64,000 bases of DNA from assembly GCF_900454025.1 (NCBI RefSeq), contig NZ_UGQM01000001.1:3162001-3226000 (forward strand), written 5' to 3'. Under the pieces are notes generated by a model that was not told the DNA's origin, did no database searches, and was given only the letters and a program-made list of their open reading frames with translations. Within the stretch, counting starts at the first letter, position 1. Every line of letters begins with the position of its first letter. Below, piece after piece: positions 31,005-40,671 of the stretch. Origin of the DNA: Mycolicibacterium gilvum (GTDB lineage Bacteria > Actinomycetota > Actinomycetes > Mycobacteriales > Mycobacteriaceae). A program made the position numbers and the translations under genes.

Positions 31005-31010
31005 GCCCAA

Positions 31011-31017
31011 TACCCTA
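31011..31017. promoter_or_regulatory. Overlapping bidirectional -10 elements
   Basis: TACCCTA reads as a TANNNT -10 element on both strands: TACCCT for the plus-strand dehydratase gene (start 31025, 8 nt away) and TAGGGT for the minus-strand thioesterase gene (start 31004, 7 nt away). Both transcripts would be leaderless and initiation would be mutually exclusive. Confidence 0.55.
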
Positions 31018-31024
31018 GACAGCC

Positions 31025-31978
31025 ATGGAGCTCGTGACGATCGACGACATCCGGGCGGCGGCGGAGCGCATCCGCCCCCACGTGGTGCGGACCCCGCTGC
31101 TGGCCGCGCGCTGGGGCGACGCCGAGCGTCCGCTGTGGGTCAAACCGGAGAGCCTGCAGCCGATCGGCGCGTTCAAGGTGCGCGGCGCGTTCAACGCCGT
31201 CGGGACGGTCAGGGGCAGCACCTCCGACGTCGTCGCATACTCCAGCGGCAACCATGCCCAGGCGGTGGCGTACGCCGCGGCGGCCTTCGGTCTGCGCGCC
31301 CATATCGTGATGCCGAGGGAAACCCCGAACATCAAGGTGCAGGCCACCCGGGATCTCGGCGCCAGGGTCGTGCTCTCGGAGGCGGGACAGCGCGAGACGG
31401 TCGCCGCCGAGGTCCTCGCGGACACGGGAGGGGTGATGATCCCGCCGTTCGATCACCCTGACGTGATCGCCGGTCAGGGCACCGCCGGACTCGAGATCGC
31501 CGAAGACCTCCCGTCCGTGCGGACCGTGCTGATCCCGGTCAGCGGGGGCGGTCTCGCATCGGGCGTCGGCACGGCGATTCGCGCGTTGTGCCCGCAGGCC
31601 AGGATCTTCGGTGTGGAGCCGGAACTCGCCGGCGACACCGCGGAGAGTCTCCGAGCCGGCCGCCGTGTCGACTGGTCGATCGAGGACCGCAACCGCACGA
31701 TCGCCGACGGCCTGCGCTCACAACCGTCCGAGCTGACCTTCGCCCACCTGCAGCGGGTGCTGGACGGGGTGATCACCGTAACCGAGGACGAAATCCGTTC
31801 CGCAGTAAGGGAATACGCATACCGGGGGAGGCTGGTCGCGGAACCCAGCGGCGCGGTGGCACTCGCCGGGTACCGGCAGGGCATCACCGGGGACGGGGAC
31901 ACCGCGGTGATCCTCTCCGGCGGCAACATCGAGCCGTCGACCCTGCGGCAGATCCTCACCGAGGCGGCTCCGACCTGA
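31025..31978 (+). CDS. PLP-dependent serine/threonine dehydratase-like enzyme
   Basis: A 317-residue fold-type II PLP enzyme. Lys51 in PIGAFKVRGAF forms the Schiff base, SSGNHAQAV binds the substrate carboxylate, and SGGGLASG binds the cofactor phosphate. It resembles catabolic threonine ammonia-lyase and serine racemase in lacking a C-terminal ACT domain, so it is probably not feedback-inhibited. Deamination of L-threonine or L-serine is the likely reaction. TACCCT lies 8 bases before the ATG. Confidence 0.87.
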   Translation: MELVTIDDIRAAAERIRPHVVRTPLLAARWGDAERPLWVKPESLQPIGAFKVRGAFNAVGTVRGSTSDVVAYSSGNHAQAVAYAAAAFGLRAHIVMPRETPNIKVQATRDLGARVVLSEAGQRETVAAEVLADTGGVMIPPFDHPDVIAGQGTAGLEIAEDLPSVRTVLIPVSGGGLASGVGTAIRALCPQARIFGVEPELAGDTAESLRAGRRVDWSIEDRNRTIADGLRSQPSELTFAHLQRVLDGVITVTEDEIRSAVREYAYRGRLVAEPSGAVALAGYRQGITGDGDTAVILSGGNIEPSTLRQILTEAAPT

Positions 31979-32043
31979 TTTGACAGGTGTGCAATGACAG
32001 GTGAGCTGCGGGTAGGGTCTCCCGGGGTTTCGAAGGAGTGTGG

Positions 32044-33303
32044 GTGAACGCTGTTCTCGGATTGTCGGTGACGCCGTCCGGCGTCGGCGTCGTGCTGGTG
32101 GAAGGGCACGACGATGACCGGGTCACCCTCGACGGCGAACGGTTCGAGGTCCGCAGGCGCGGATCGGCGACCGCGGCGGAAACCTCCGCGCAAGCTGCCG
32201 CCGCGGTCCTGCGCACCGAGGCCGTCGCTGCCGATCTCGGCCGCCGCGTGCACTCGATCGGTGTGACCTGGAGCGACGATGCGGGTACGGAGGCGTCGCT
32301 GCTTCTCACGTCGCTGCGCGAGTCCGGGTACGACAACATCGTGCCGGTCCGGCTCTCCGAGGCGACCGACGCCCTGGCGCGGCGGATCGCACTGGTGCTG
32401 GGCTACCGGACCACCGCCGTCTGCGTGATCGAACCCGAACAGCTCATCGCGCTCGTCGTGTCCGTCGAGGACGCCGCCGACGGGACCTCGGAGGCCGTGC
32501 AGACCGCGGTCAATCACAGCGTGGTGACCGAGGACGACCTCGTCGGCTGGCTCAGCACCGTGTTCACCCGCGCAGACTGGGAGCCCGAGGCGCTGGTCCT
32601 CGTGGGTTCCGGCGAGGATCTCGAGGATCTGCTGCCCGTGCTCGAGGACGCGCTCGCGGTGCCGGTGTTCTCACCCGCCGAGGCTGCGCTGGCACTCGCC
32701 CGCGGCGCCGCGCTGGCATGCGCGCAGCCGGGGGAGTTCGCCGGCTGGGGTCCGGCGACCCCGGACCCCGTCACACCGTATGCCGGCCGCCTCCGGTCAC
32801 GGAGTGCACGGAGCGGGCCGCTGGCGCTGCTGGCCGCCGGGGCGATCACGTTCGTGGCGTCGGCGTCGGCGGCCATCGCGCTGCAGGTGGCTCCCGAACC
32901 GGTCGTGAGTCCACCCCGCACGGCCGTCGAGTCCCCGGTGCGCCAACCCGCCGCGCCGACCCTTCCGGCACCCGCACCCTTCGTCGCCCCGCCCCCGGAG
33001 ACCGTCCCCGAACCCGTCGTACCCGCCGCCGAGGACGTGCCCGCCGAGGCTCCGCCTGCCGAGGACCTGCCCGTCGAGGCCCCACCCGACGTGCTGCCGC
33101 CCGCCACGCCCCCCGTGGACGCGATCCCGGCAGCGCCACCTCCGCCCGTCGAGCCCGCCCCCGAGCTGATCCCTGCGCCGGTGCCCGCGGAACGGCCGGG
33201 GATCCTGCAGCGGATCCGCGATCGGCTCTCCCGGGTCGACGACGCCGTCCCACCGCCACCGCCACCGCCACCACCACCGCCGTTGCCGGTGCCTTTGCCG
33301 TAG
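32044..33303 (+). CDS. Mycobacterial membrane protein with Pro-rich tail (DUF7159-like)
   Basis: This 419-residue protein starts with an actin/FtsA-like beta strand pattern (VLGLSVTPSGVGVVLVEG). It continues with a cytoplasmic domain of about 250 residues, one membrane helix near residues 260-285, and an extracellular Pro/Ala/Glu-rich tail ending in a run of ten prolines. This layout occurs in a mycobacterial family of unknown function (DUF7159, from memory). AAGGAG lies 5 bases before GTG 32044; GTG 32038 overlaps that site. A wall-spanning or scaffold role is possible. Confidence 0.7.
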   Translation: MNAVLGLSVTPSGVGVVLVEGHDDDRVTLDGERFEVRRRGSATAAETSAQAAAAVLRTEAVAADLGRRVHSIGVTWSDDAGTEASLLLTSLRESGYDNIVPVRLSEATDALARRIALVLGYRTTAVCVIEPEQLIALVVSVEDAADGTSEAVQTAVNHSVVTEDDLVGWLSTVFTRADWEPEALVLVGSGEDLEDLLPVLEDALAVPVFSPAEAALALARGAALACAQPGEFAGWGPATPDPVTPYAGRLRSRSARSGPLALLAAGAITFVASASAAIALQVAPEPVVSPPRTAVESPVRQPAAPTLPAPAPFVAPPPETVPEPVVPAAEDVPAEAPPAEDLPVEAPPDVLPPATPPVDAIPAAPPPPVEPAPELIPAPVPAERPGILQRIRDRLSRVDDAVPPPPPPPPPPPLPVPLP

Positions 33304-33322
33304 TCGGCCTACCCTGGCGCAG

Positions 33323-33946
33323 GTGAACGTTCCCGTCGCCGCGTCCCCGCCCACGCTGGTGCGGACGGTGGTGCGCGTCGCGGTCATCGCCTGCGTCGCC
33401 GCGGCAGTGCTGATCGTGGAGTTGACGTCGAGCCGGGGCGTGAGCTGGCGCCTGATCACCTTCACCTATCAGGCCAACCTGCTCGCCGCGGCGTACTACC
33501 TGTGGACGTTCGTGGCGCCCCGCGCGAACGGCCGTGTCGGGCTGCGCGGCGCGGTCGTGCTCTACGTGGTGATGGCGGGTGTGGTGTGGAATCTGTTCCT
33601 GACCGAACACAGCATGGGCTACACCCCGGCCAACCTCCTGCTGCACGTGGCGGTGCCCGTGCTGGTCATCGCCGACTGGGTGCTCGTCGGCCGCGGCGTG
33701 ACCCGGGTGCCCTGGTGGTATCCCGTCGCCTGGCTCGCCTATCCGGCGGCGTACCTGCTGCTGGCGCTCCTCGTGCTCAACACCGCAGGGCGGCGCGCAC
33801 CGTATTACTTCCTGGATCCGGGCAGCGTCGGGGCGCCGGCGGTCGCGCTGAACGTCGCGATGCTGGCGGCGTGCGTCCTCGCCGCGGGCTACGCACTGCT
33901 GGGGGTCAACCGCGGTGCGTCGACGCTGCGTGCGGATGCGGCGTGA
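33323..33946 (+). CDS. Pr6Pr-family integral membrane protein
   Basis: A 207-residue protein with six hydrophobic helices and the family features FTYQANLLAAAYYL (helix 2), EHSMGYTPANLLLHVAVP (helix 4) and WWYPVAWLAYPAAY (helix 5). The Pr6Pr family has no established biochemical role. TACCCT lies 7 bases before GTG 33323, so it may have its own leaderless message even though only 19 bases separate it from the preceding gene. Confidence 0.8.
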   Translation: MNVPVAASPPTLVRTVVRVAVIACVAAAVLIVELTSSRGVSWRLITFTYQANLLAAAYYLWTFVAPRANGRVGLRGAVVLYVVMAGVVWNLFLTEHSMGYTPANLLLHVAVPVLVIADWVLVGRGVTRVPWWYPVAWLAYPAAYLLLALLVLNTAGRRAPYYFLDPGSVGAPAVALNVAMLAACVLAAGYALLGVNRGASTLRADAA

Positions 33947-34049
33947 AACGTTCCCGAACGGGGAATCGATACTCGACCAAAGGCAACGACCGTCTGCCGT
34001 GGGGCGCTGATCGGCGCCGGGGGCGACGGCCGAGATTTAGGATGGCACC

Positions 34050-34841
34050 ATGCTGAGACACCGTCGACAGCAGATCCGAACGAGCAGTGGGATCGCGATG
34101 CGGGTCGCAGCCACGCTGGCAAGCGTCGCGATGGTGACGGGGATGACGATGGCGGTGTCGTCCACGGCGACCGCGGCGATCGACACCAGCGTCGCGAGCG
34201 TGTCTCCCGGCCCCGGACAGACCGTCGGGGTGGCCCATCCGGTGACGGTCACCTTCACCGAGCCGGTTCGCGACCGCACCGCGGCGGAGAACTCGATCAG
34301 CGTGGCGCCGGCCGGGGCGCCCGCATCCCTGCCCGGAACGACGCGGTGGCTCGACGGCCGCAGTGTGCAGTGGGAGCCCGCGCAGTTCTTCCCGGCCCAC
34401 ACCCCGATCACGGTCTCGGTCGGCGGGTTCGCGACGAGCTTCCAGACCGGCTCCTCCGTCGTCAGCGTCGCCGATCTGAGCGCGTACACGTTCACCGTCA
34501 GCATCGACGGAGTCGTCGCCCGCGAGATGCCCGCCTCGATGGGCAAACCGAAGTTCCCCACACCGACCGGCCGGTTCACGGCGCTGTCCAAGGAACGCAA
34601 CGTGACCTTCGACTCCCGCACGATCGGGATCCCGCTCGACGACGAGGAGGGATATCTCATCAAGGGGGAGTACGGGGTTCGCGTGACCTGGGGTGGCGTC
34701 TACGTGCACTCAGCACCGTGGTCGGTCGGCTCGCAGGGCTACGCGAACGTCAGCCACGGCTGCATCAACCTCAGCCCCGACAACGCCGCGTGGTACTTCG
34801 ACACCGTCAGCGTCGGAGACCCCATCATCGTGCAGGCCTGA
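34050..34841 (+). CDS. L,D-transpeptidase (peptidoglycan cross-linking)
   Basis: The 263-residue secreted enzyme forms 3-3 cross-links in peptidoglycan. A signal peptide (about 1-42, ending STATAA) is followed by one Ig-like domain (about 45-145) and a YkuD catalytic domain with the motif HSAPWSVGSQGYANVSHGC, where Cys238 is the nucleophile. With a single Ig-like domain and no lipobox it resembles the shorter mycobacterial Ldt enzymes (LdtMt3-like) more than LdtMt2. TAGGAT ends six bases before the ATG (leaderless). Confidence 0.9.
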   Translation: MLRHRRQQIRTSSGIAMRVAATLASVAMVTGMTMAVSSTATAAIDTSVASVSPGPGQTVGVAHPVTVTFTEPVRDRTAAENSISVAPAGAPASLPGTTRWLDGRSVQWEPAQFFPAHTPITVSVGGFATSFQTGSSVVSVADLSAYTFTVSIDGVVAREMPASMGKPKFPTPTGRFTALSKERNVTFDSRTIGIPLDDEEGYLIKGEYGVRVTWGGVYVHSAPWSVGSQGYANVSHGCINLSPDNAAWYFDTVSVGDPIIVQA

Positions 34842-34856
34842 CCCGCCCCGGATCCG

Positions 34857-36290
34857 TCAGACGGGCTGGGTGCGGCGGGTCGCAGCCCGCACGTAGTCCG
34901 CGAGCGTCTCGTCCATGTCCGCCGGCGAGAAACCCGTCGCCTCGATCTTGGCCAGGTCCAGCACGCTGCGCACCGGCCGCGGCGCCACCGGGGCCGTCGC
35001 CGCCGCGAAGTACTCGTCGGTCGGCACCCCGCGCACCCGCCGCGGGTCGTGGCCGGCCAGCTCGTACGTGCGCCGGGCGATATCGGCCCACGTCCTCACG
35101 GTCCCGCCGCCGGTCACGTTGTACGTGCCGTACGGCGCCCGTGACTCGGTGAGGTGCCGGATGGCCCGCGCCAACTCCGAGGTGAAGGTCAGCCGTCCGA
35201 ACTGATCGTCGACGACGGCGGGATCCACCCCCTTGGCTGCCAGCGTCAGCATGGTCTGCACGAAGTTGCGGCCCTCGCCCACCACCCAGGACGTCCGTAC
35301 GACGTAGTGACGCGGCACGGTGGACACCAGCTGATCGCCGGCGGCCTTCGTCTGGCCGTACACACCGAGCGGGGACAGCGCGTCGTCCTCGCGGTAGGGC
35401 CGCGTCGACTCCCCGTCGAACACGTAGTCGCTGGAGACGTGTACGAGCGTGATCCCGTGCGCGGCCGCGACCCGCGCCAGCGCGGCGACGCCGGTGACGT
35501 TGACGGTCCAGGCCGCGGTCCGGCCCTCGGCGGTCTCGGCCGCGTCCACAGCCGTGTAGGCCGCGGCGTTGACGATGGTGTCGTAGTCCTGCCAGCGGCG
35601 GGCCGAACCGAGATCGGCGGCGCACAGATCGATGTCGGCACGGGTGGCGAACTCGACGTGCGGTGCGTCCGCGTACGCGGCGCGCAGTGCCCGCCCGAGT
35701 TGTCCGTCGGCGCCGAGGACCAGCGTTTTCGGCGCAGGCACGGGGGTCACCTCGGACAGCGGAGGCTGGGCGCGGTCCTTCTCCGACATCTCGGCACGAT
35801 CCAACGGGATCGGCCAGTCGATGCCGAGCGCCTCGTCGCCCGGATTCAGCGACGGGTAGCTGACGCCGGGGGAGTAATGATCGTTGACGAGATAAACGTA
35901 GACCGTCTCGGGCTCCAGCGTCTGAAATGCGTTGCCGACGCCGCGGGGCACGAACACCGCCCGCGACGGATCGATCTCGGCGGTGAACACCGTCCCGAAG
36001 GTGGGGCCGGACCGCAGGTCCACCCAGGCGCCGAAGATGCGCTTCGAACCGACGGAGATGAACTTGTCCCACGGTTCGGCGTGGATGCCGCGCAGCGTCC
36101 CGGGCGCCTGGTTGAACGAGATGTTGTTCTGCACGGGCCCGAAGTCGGGCAGGCCCGCGGCGAGCATCTTGGCGCGTTGCCAGTTCTCCTTGAACCATCC
36201 GCGGTTGTCGCCGTGCACGGGAAGATCCCACAGAGTGAGCCCAGGGATGGGAGTTTCGATGGCGCGCAACGCCTTACCGAATTCCGTCAA
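34857..36290 (-). CDS. rmlCD: Bifunctional dTDP-rhamnose enzyme RmlC-RmlD fusion
   Basis: The 477-residue protein joins two enzymes of dTDP-L-rhamnose synthesis. Residues about 1-185 are the cupin 3,5-epimerase RmlC (His70 in TLRGIHAEPW). Residues about 190-477 are the NADPH-dependent 4-reductase RmlD (VLGADGQLGRAL, SSDYVFDG, YGQTKAAGD). In M. tuberculosis RmlC and RmlD are separate proteins from distant genes; fused forms are known from corynebacteria and relatives. The start is TTG 36290, the first conserved codon, 18 bases after rmlB, and is less certain than the rest. Cytoplasmic. Confidence 0.92.
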   Translation of the reverse strand: MTEFGKALRAIETPIPGLTLWDLPVHGDNRGWFKENWQRAKMLAAGLPDFGPVQNNISFNQAPGTLRGIHAEPWDKFISVGSKRIFGAWVDLRSGPTFGTVFTAEIDPSRAVFVPRGVGNAFQTLEPETVYVYLVNDHYSPGVSYPSLNPGDEALGIDWPIPLDRAEMSEKDRAQPPLSEVTPVPAPKTLVLGADGQLGRALRAAYADAPHVEFATRADIDLCAADLGSARRWQDYDTIVNAAAYTAVDAAETAEGRTAAWTVNVTGVAALARVAAAHGITLVHVSSDYVFDGESTRPYREDDALSPLGVYGQTKAAGDQLVSTVPRHYVVRTSWVVGEGRNFVQTMLTLAAKGVDPAVVDDQFGRLTFTSELARAIRHLTESRAPYGTYNVTGGGTVRTWADIARRTYELAGHDPRRVRGVPTDEYFAAATAPVAPRPVRSVLDLAKIEATGFSPADMDETLADYVRAATRRTQPV

Positions 36291-36308
36291 CGCTGTTCTG
36301 CCCCCGTA

Positions 36309-38176
<1,868 letters not shown>

Positions 38177-38191
38177 AGTGCGCTCCTGCCG

Positions 38192-39910
38192 TCAGGCCGC
38201 GTGCCGCGGCCCGGCGCGGTGCTTGCCGGGGCGGTCCGAGCCCGCGTCGGAGGACGATCCGGAATCCGCGCCGTCGGGCTTGGCGTGGGCGCCGTAAGGC
38301 CGGCTGTCGGTGTCCACGGAGCTGGTGCCGGTGACGGCGGCGGTCGGGTCGTTGTCGTCGTCCGCACCGGAAGTGTCTGCGGCAGAGTCGGTTTCGGCGT
38401 CCTCTACTTCGGCTTCCTCGGCGTCGGTTTCGGCGTCCTCGGTCTCGGCATCCTCGGTTTCGCCTTCGACCACCCCGAGGTCCTCCGGTTCGACGGCGTC
38501 GGGTTCGGCGGCATCGGCGCCGGTCTCGTCGACGCTGACCTCGACGGCGTCGACCACCGACGAGTCGTCCACACCGGTCGAGTCCTCGCGGGTGTCCTGC
38601 ACAGTGGCCGCGGCGCTGTCGGCTTTCGCTGCTTCGCCGATGTTGGTGACGGCGGTCTTGATCGCAGCGGGAAGCCCGACGAAAAGCTGGTAGATCGGCC
38701 CGCCGTCGTGGCACCTCGTCACGCAGTCGGGATCCTTGACGGAGAACAGACCGGGTATCGGATCGGCAGGGCCTGCGCCGTCGGCGTCGTACCCGTACAT
38801 GAACGCGTTGAGTACCTCGCGGGGAAGTGCCGCCAGCGCCGTCAGGGCGCTGGCGAGGTCGCCGGTGGACGCGGCGGACAGGGCATTGCCCAGACTCTGC
38901 GACGCGGCGCGGTTGGCACCGTCCACAGGTGTCGACATGTCCTCGATGGCCGCTCTCAGTGTCTGCCCGACGGCCATGCCGTTCTGAAAAAGGGCGCCCG
39001 AGAAGGACAGTGGACCGGGTCCTGCCGTCACGGTGACGTCGTTGCTGAGCAGACCGAAGGCCACGCTCAGCAGGGTCTGGGGCAGTACCCGCACCTGGTT
39101 GCCGTTTCCGAGGATGTTCAGCGCGGTGGCGAAGATGCCCGCCATCTCCACGCTGCTGCTGCCCAGGATGTTGACCGCACCGCCGAACCAGCCCTGTGTC
39201 GTGGCGCTGCCGTTGCCGAGAAGGTTGAGCGCGACGGTGCCGAGCAGTCCGGCAATGGTGGTCTGGGTGCCGTCGCCGAACGGTGACACCCCCAACGCGA
39301 GGTTGATACCGCCGACGACCGACGTCGAGCCGGGGCCGAGCTGAACGCCGATGTTGCCAAGGCCCGTGGATCCCACGTGATGGGGACCGTCACCGCCCGA
39401 GAACCCCAGAACGAGATTCAGGCCGCCGATGGCCGCGGCACTCCCCGGGCCGTAGTGGGCGAGGACGTTGAAGCCGCCGATCGCATTCGTGGACTGCATG
39501 GCGTTGCCGTTCGCCACGCCGATCGCGAGGTTGGGACCACCGATCACCGAGGTGGCGCCTGCCCCGACCTGACCGAGGAAGGAGAACAGCGAGAACATCG
39601 CCGTCGACACCGCTTCGTTGCCCACCGCGTTTGCCAGCGTGAACGCGGAGTAGGACGTGGTTGCTCGCGCGTTGGCACCTGCAGCAAATGCTCCGCCGAA
39701 GAACCCGCTCGACGCGTCGGCGACTGCGCCCTCCCCGATGGCCAGCGCGAAGCTGGTGGGGTTGCTGGTGCAGCCGTTGCCGTTGCCGATACCGAAGATC
39801 GAGAAGCACGTCGCGTTGGCTGGTGGGGCCGCCGGAAGCACCGTTGCCGCAAGCGTACTCGACACGAACGCGGTAGCCATCAGGCCGCTTCTGATCCGAA
39901 CCGATTCCAT
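38192..39910 (-). CDS. Repeat-rich secreted protein with acidic tail
   Basis: This 572-residue exported protein has a signal peptide of about 33 residues (ending PPANA). A Gly/Asn-rich domain (about 40-260) repeats a short motif of the type IGGxNLxLG (for example VIGGPNLAIG, AIGGLNLVLG, VVGGINLALG), which suggests a beta-solenoid. After a middle domain comes a low-complexity tail dominated by Asp, Glu and Ala. It is not a PE/PPE protein by its N-terminus. AGGGAAG precedes ATG 39910. It is co-directional with rmlA and may head that operon. Function unknown. Confidence 0.72.
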   Translation of the reverse strand: MESVRIRSGLMATAFVSSTLAATVLPAAPPANATCFSIFGIGNGNGCTSNPTSFALAIGEGAVADASSGFFGGAFAAGANARATTSYSAFTLANAVGNEAVSTAMFSLFSFLGQVGAGATSVIGGPNLAIGVANGNAMQSTNAIGGFNVLAHYGPGSAAAIGGLNLVLGFSGGDGPHHVGSTGLGNIGVQLGPGSTSVVGGINLALGVSPFGDGTQTTIAGLLGTVALNLLGNGSATTQGWFGGAVNILGSSSVEMAGIFATALNILGNGNQVRVLPQTLLSVAFGLLSNDVTVTAGPGPLSFSGALFQNGMAVGQTLRAAIEDMSTPVDGANRAASQSLGNALSAASTGDLASALTALAALPREVLNAFMYGYDADGAGPADPIPGLFSVKDPDCVTRCHDGGPIYQLFVGLPAAIKTAVTNIGEAAKADSAAATVQDTREDSTGVDDSSVVDAVEVSVDETGADAAEPDAVEPEDLGVVEGETEDAETEDAETDAEEAEVEDAETDSAADTSGADDDNDPTAAVTGTSSVDTDSRPYGAHAKPDGADSGSSSDAGSDRPGKHRAGPRHAA

Positions 39911-40133
39911 CGACTTCCCTGTTCTCGCGGACCCCCCTGGACGCATCGGCAGTGCGTGGCGCACCGCCCAGGCAGAGATCAGGCCGATTCTGGCAAAAAT
40001 TAACGTCTACGTCCACAAAATCGGGTTGTGGGCCGTTCGGGAGCGGGAAAGTGTTGCGTTTCGCCGGGACGGACCGCGATGATACGACCGATCCGGATCC
40101 GGTTCGTCGATCCGCACACGAAGGGCGATCGCC

Positions 40134-40493
40134 GTGACACCTACTCAGTGGATACAGAGACTGGCGCTGACCGCAGGCCTGCCGGTGTTCGCGCTCGCGG
40201 GCGTGGCACCTCAGGCCGGCGCCGATCCGCTGTCCGAAGCCCTGGCGACCACGACGTGCAATTACGCGCAGGTGACCGCCGCGATGAACGCACAGGCACC
40301 CGCACTGGCGGCGCAGTTGAACAGGCGCCCCGACATGCAGGCCAACCTGCAGACGTTCCTGGCGATGCCGGTCGATCAGCGCAGGGCCCGGATGGCGCAG
40401 GAGCGGGCCGCCAACCCCCAGTTGCAGCAGATGCTCACGGCCCTGATGGGCCCGCAGGTGAGTCAGATCGCCGGCTCCTGCATGAACTACTGA
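40134..40493 (+). CDS. Hemophore-related secreted protein (Rv0203-like)
   Basis: The 119-residue exported protein has a signal peptide (about 1-30, ending PQAGA) and a small helical domain with two cysteines (TTTCNYAQ and GSCMNY) that probably form a disulfide. It resembles the mycobacterial haemophore family of Rv0203, which binds haem outside the cell. The GTG start is taken at 40134. It diverges from the repeat-rich secreted protein. A role in haem uptake is a family-based inference; haem ligands are not obvious. Confidence 0.72.
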   Translation: MTPTQWIQRLALTAGLPVFALAGVAPQAGADPLSEALATTTCNYAQVTAAMNAQAPALAAQLNRRPDMQANLQTFLAMPVDQRRARMAQERAANPQLQQMLTALMGPQVSQIAGSCMNY

Positions 40494-40612
40494 TTCGACG
40501 ATCACGGTGGACGCGACGCCCGATATCGGTCGTCGCGTATTTGCCGTGCTCGTCGACGCGCACGCATCCACCCACGGTCATCGCGCGCCAGATCAGGCCT
40601 GGTCGTTGCTGG

Positions 40613-40631
40613 TTTGACGCGAATAGTCAAA
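40613..40631. promoter_or_regulatory. Inverted repeat upstream of PUFA synthase operon
   Basis: TTTGAC (40613-40618) and GTCAAA (40626-40631) are perfect 6-bp inverted arms 7 bases apart. The site is 41 bases before the pfaD start and just upstream of the expected -35 region. A similar repeat lies upstream of mmpS at 61659. Its regulator is not in this window by any visible sign. Confidence 0.45.
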
Positions 40632-40658
40632 AACCTACCCTTGCGTAAATTAAACCGT

Positions 40659-40664
40659 TAGAGT
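40659..40664 (+). promoter_or_regulatory. -10 element of pfaD (leaderless)
   Basis: TAGAGT fits the TANNNT -10 pattern and ends 7 bases before GTG 40672. The surrounding 50 bases are unusually AT-rich for this genome. This supports GTG 40672 as the start and a promoter for the whole synthase operon. Confidence 0.5.
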
Positions 40665-40671
40665 CCCTGCC

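Noticed and set aside
31981..32003. 9-bp direct repeat TGACAGGTG, copies 14 bp apart, before the DUF7159-like gene
   Set aside because: It could be an activator site, but no -10 with proper spacing follows and the repeat is short enough to be chance.
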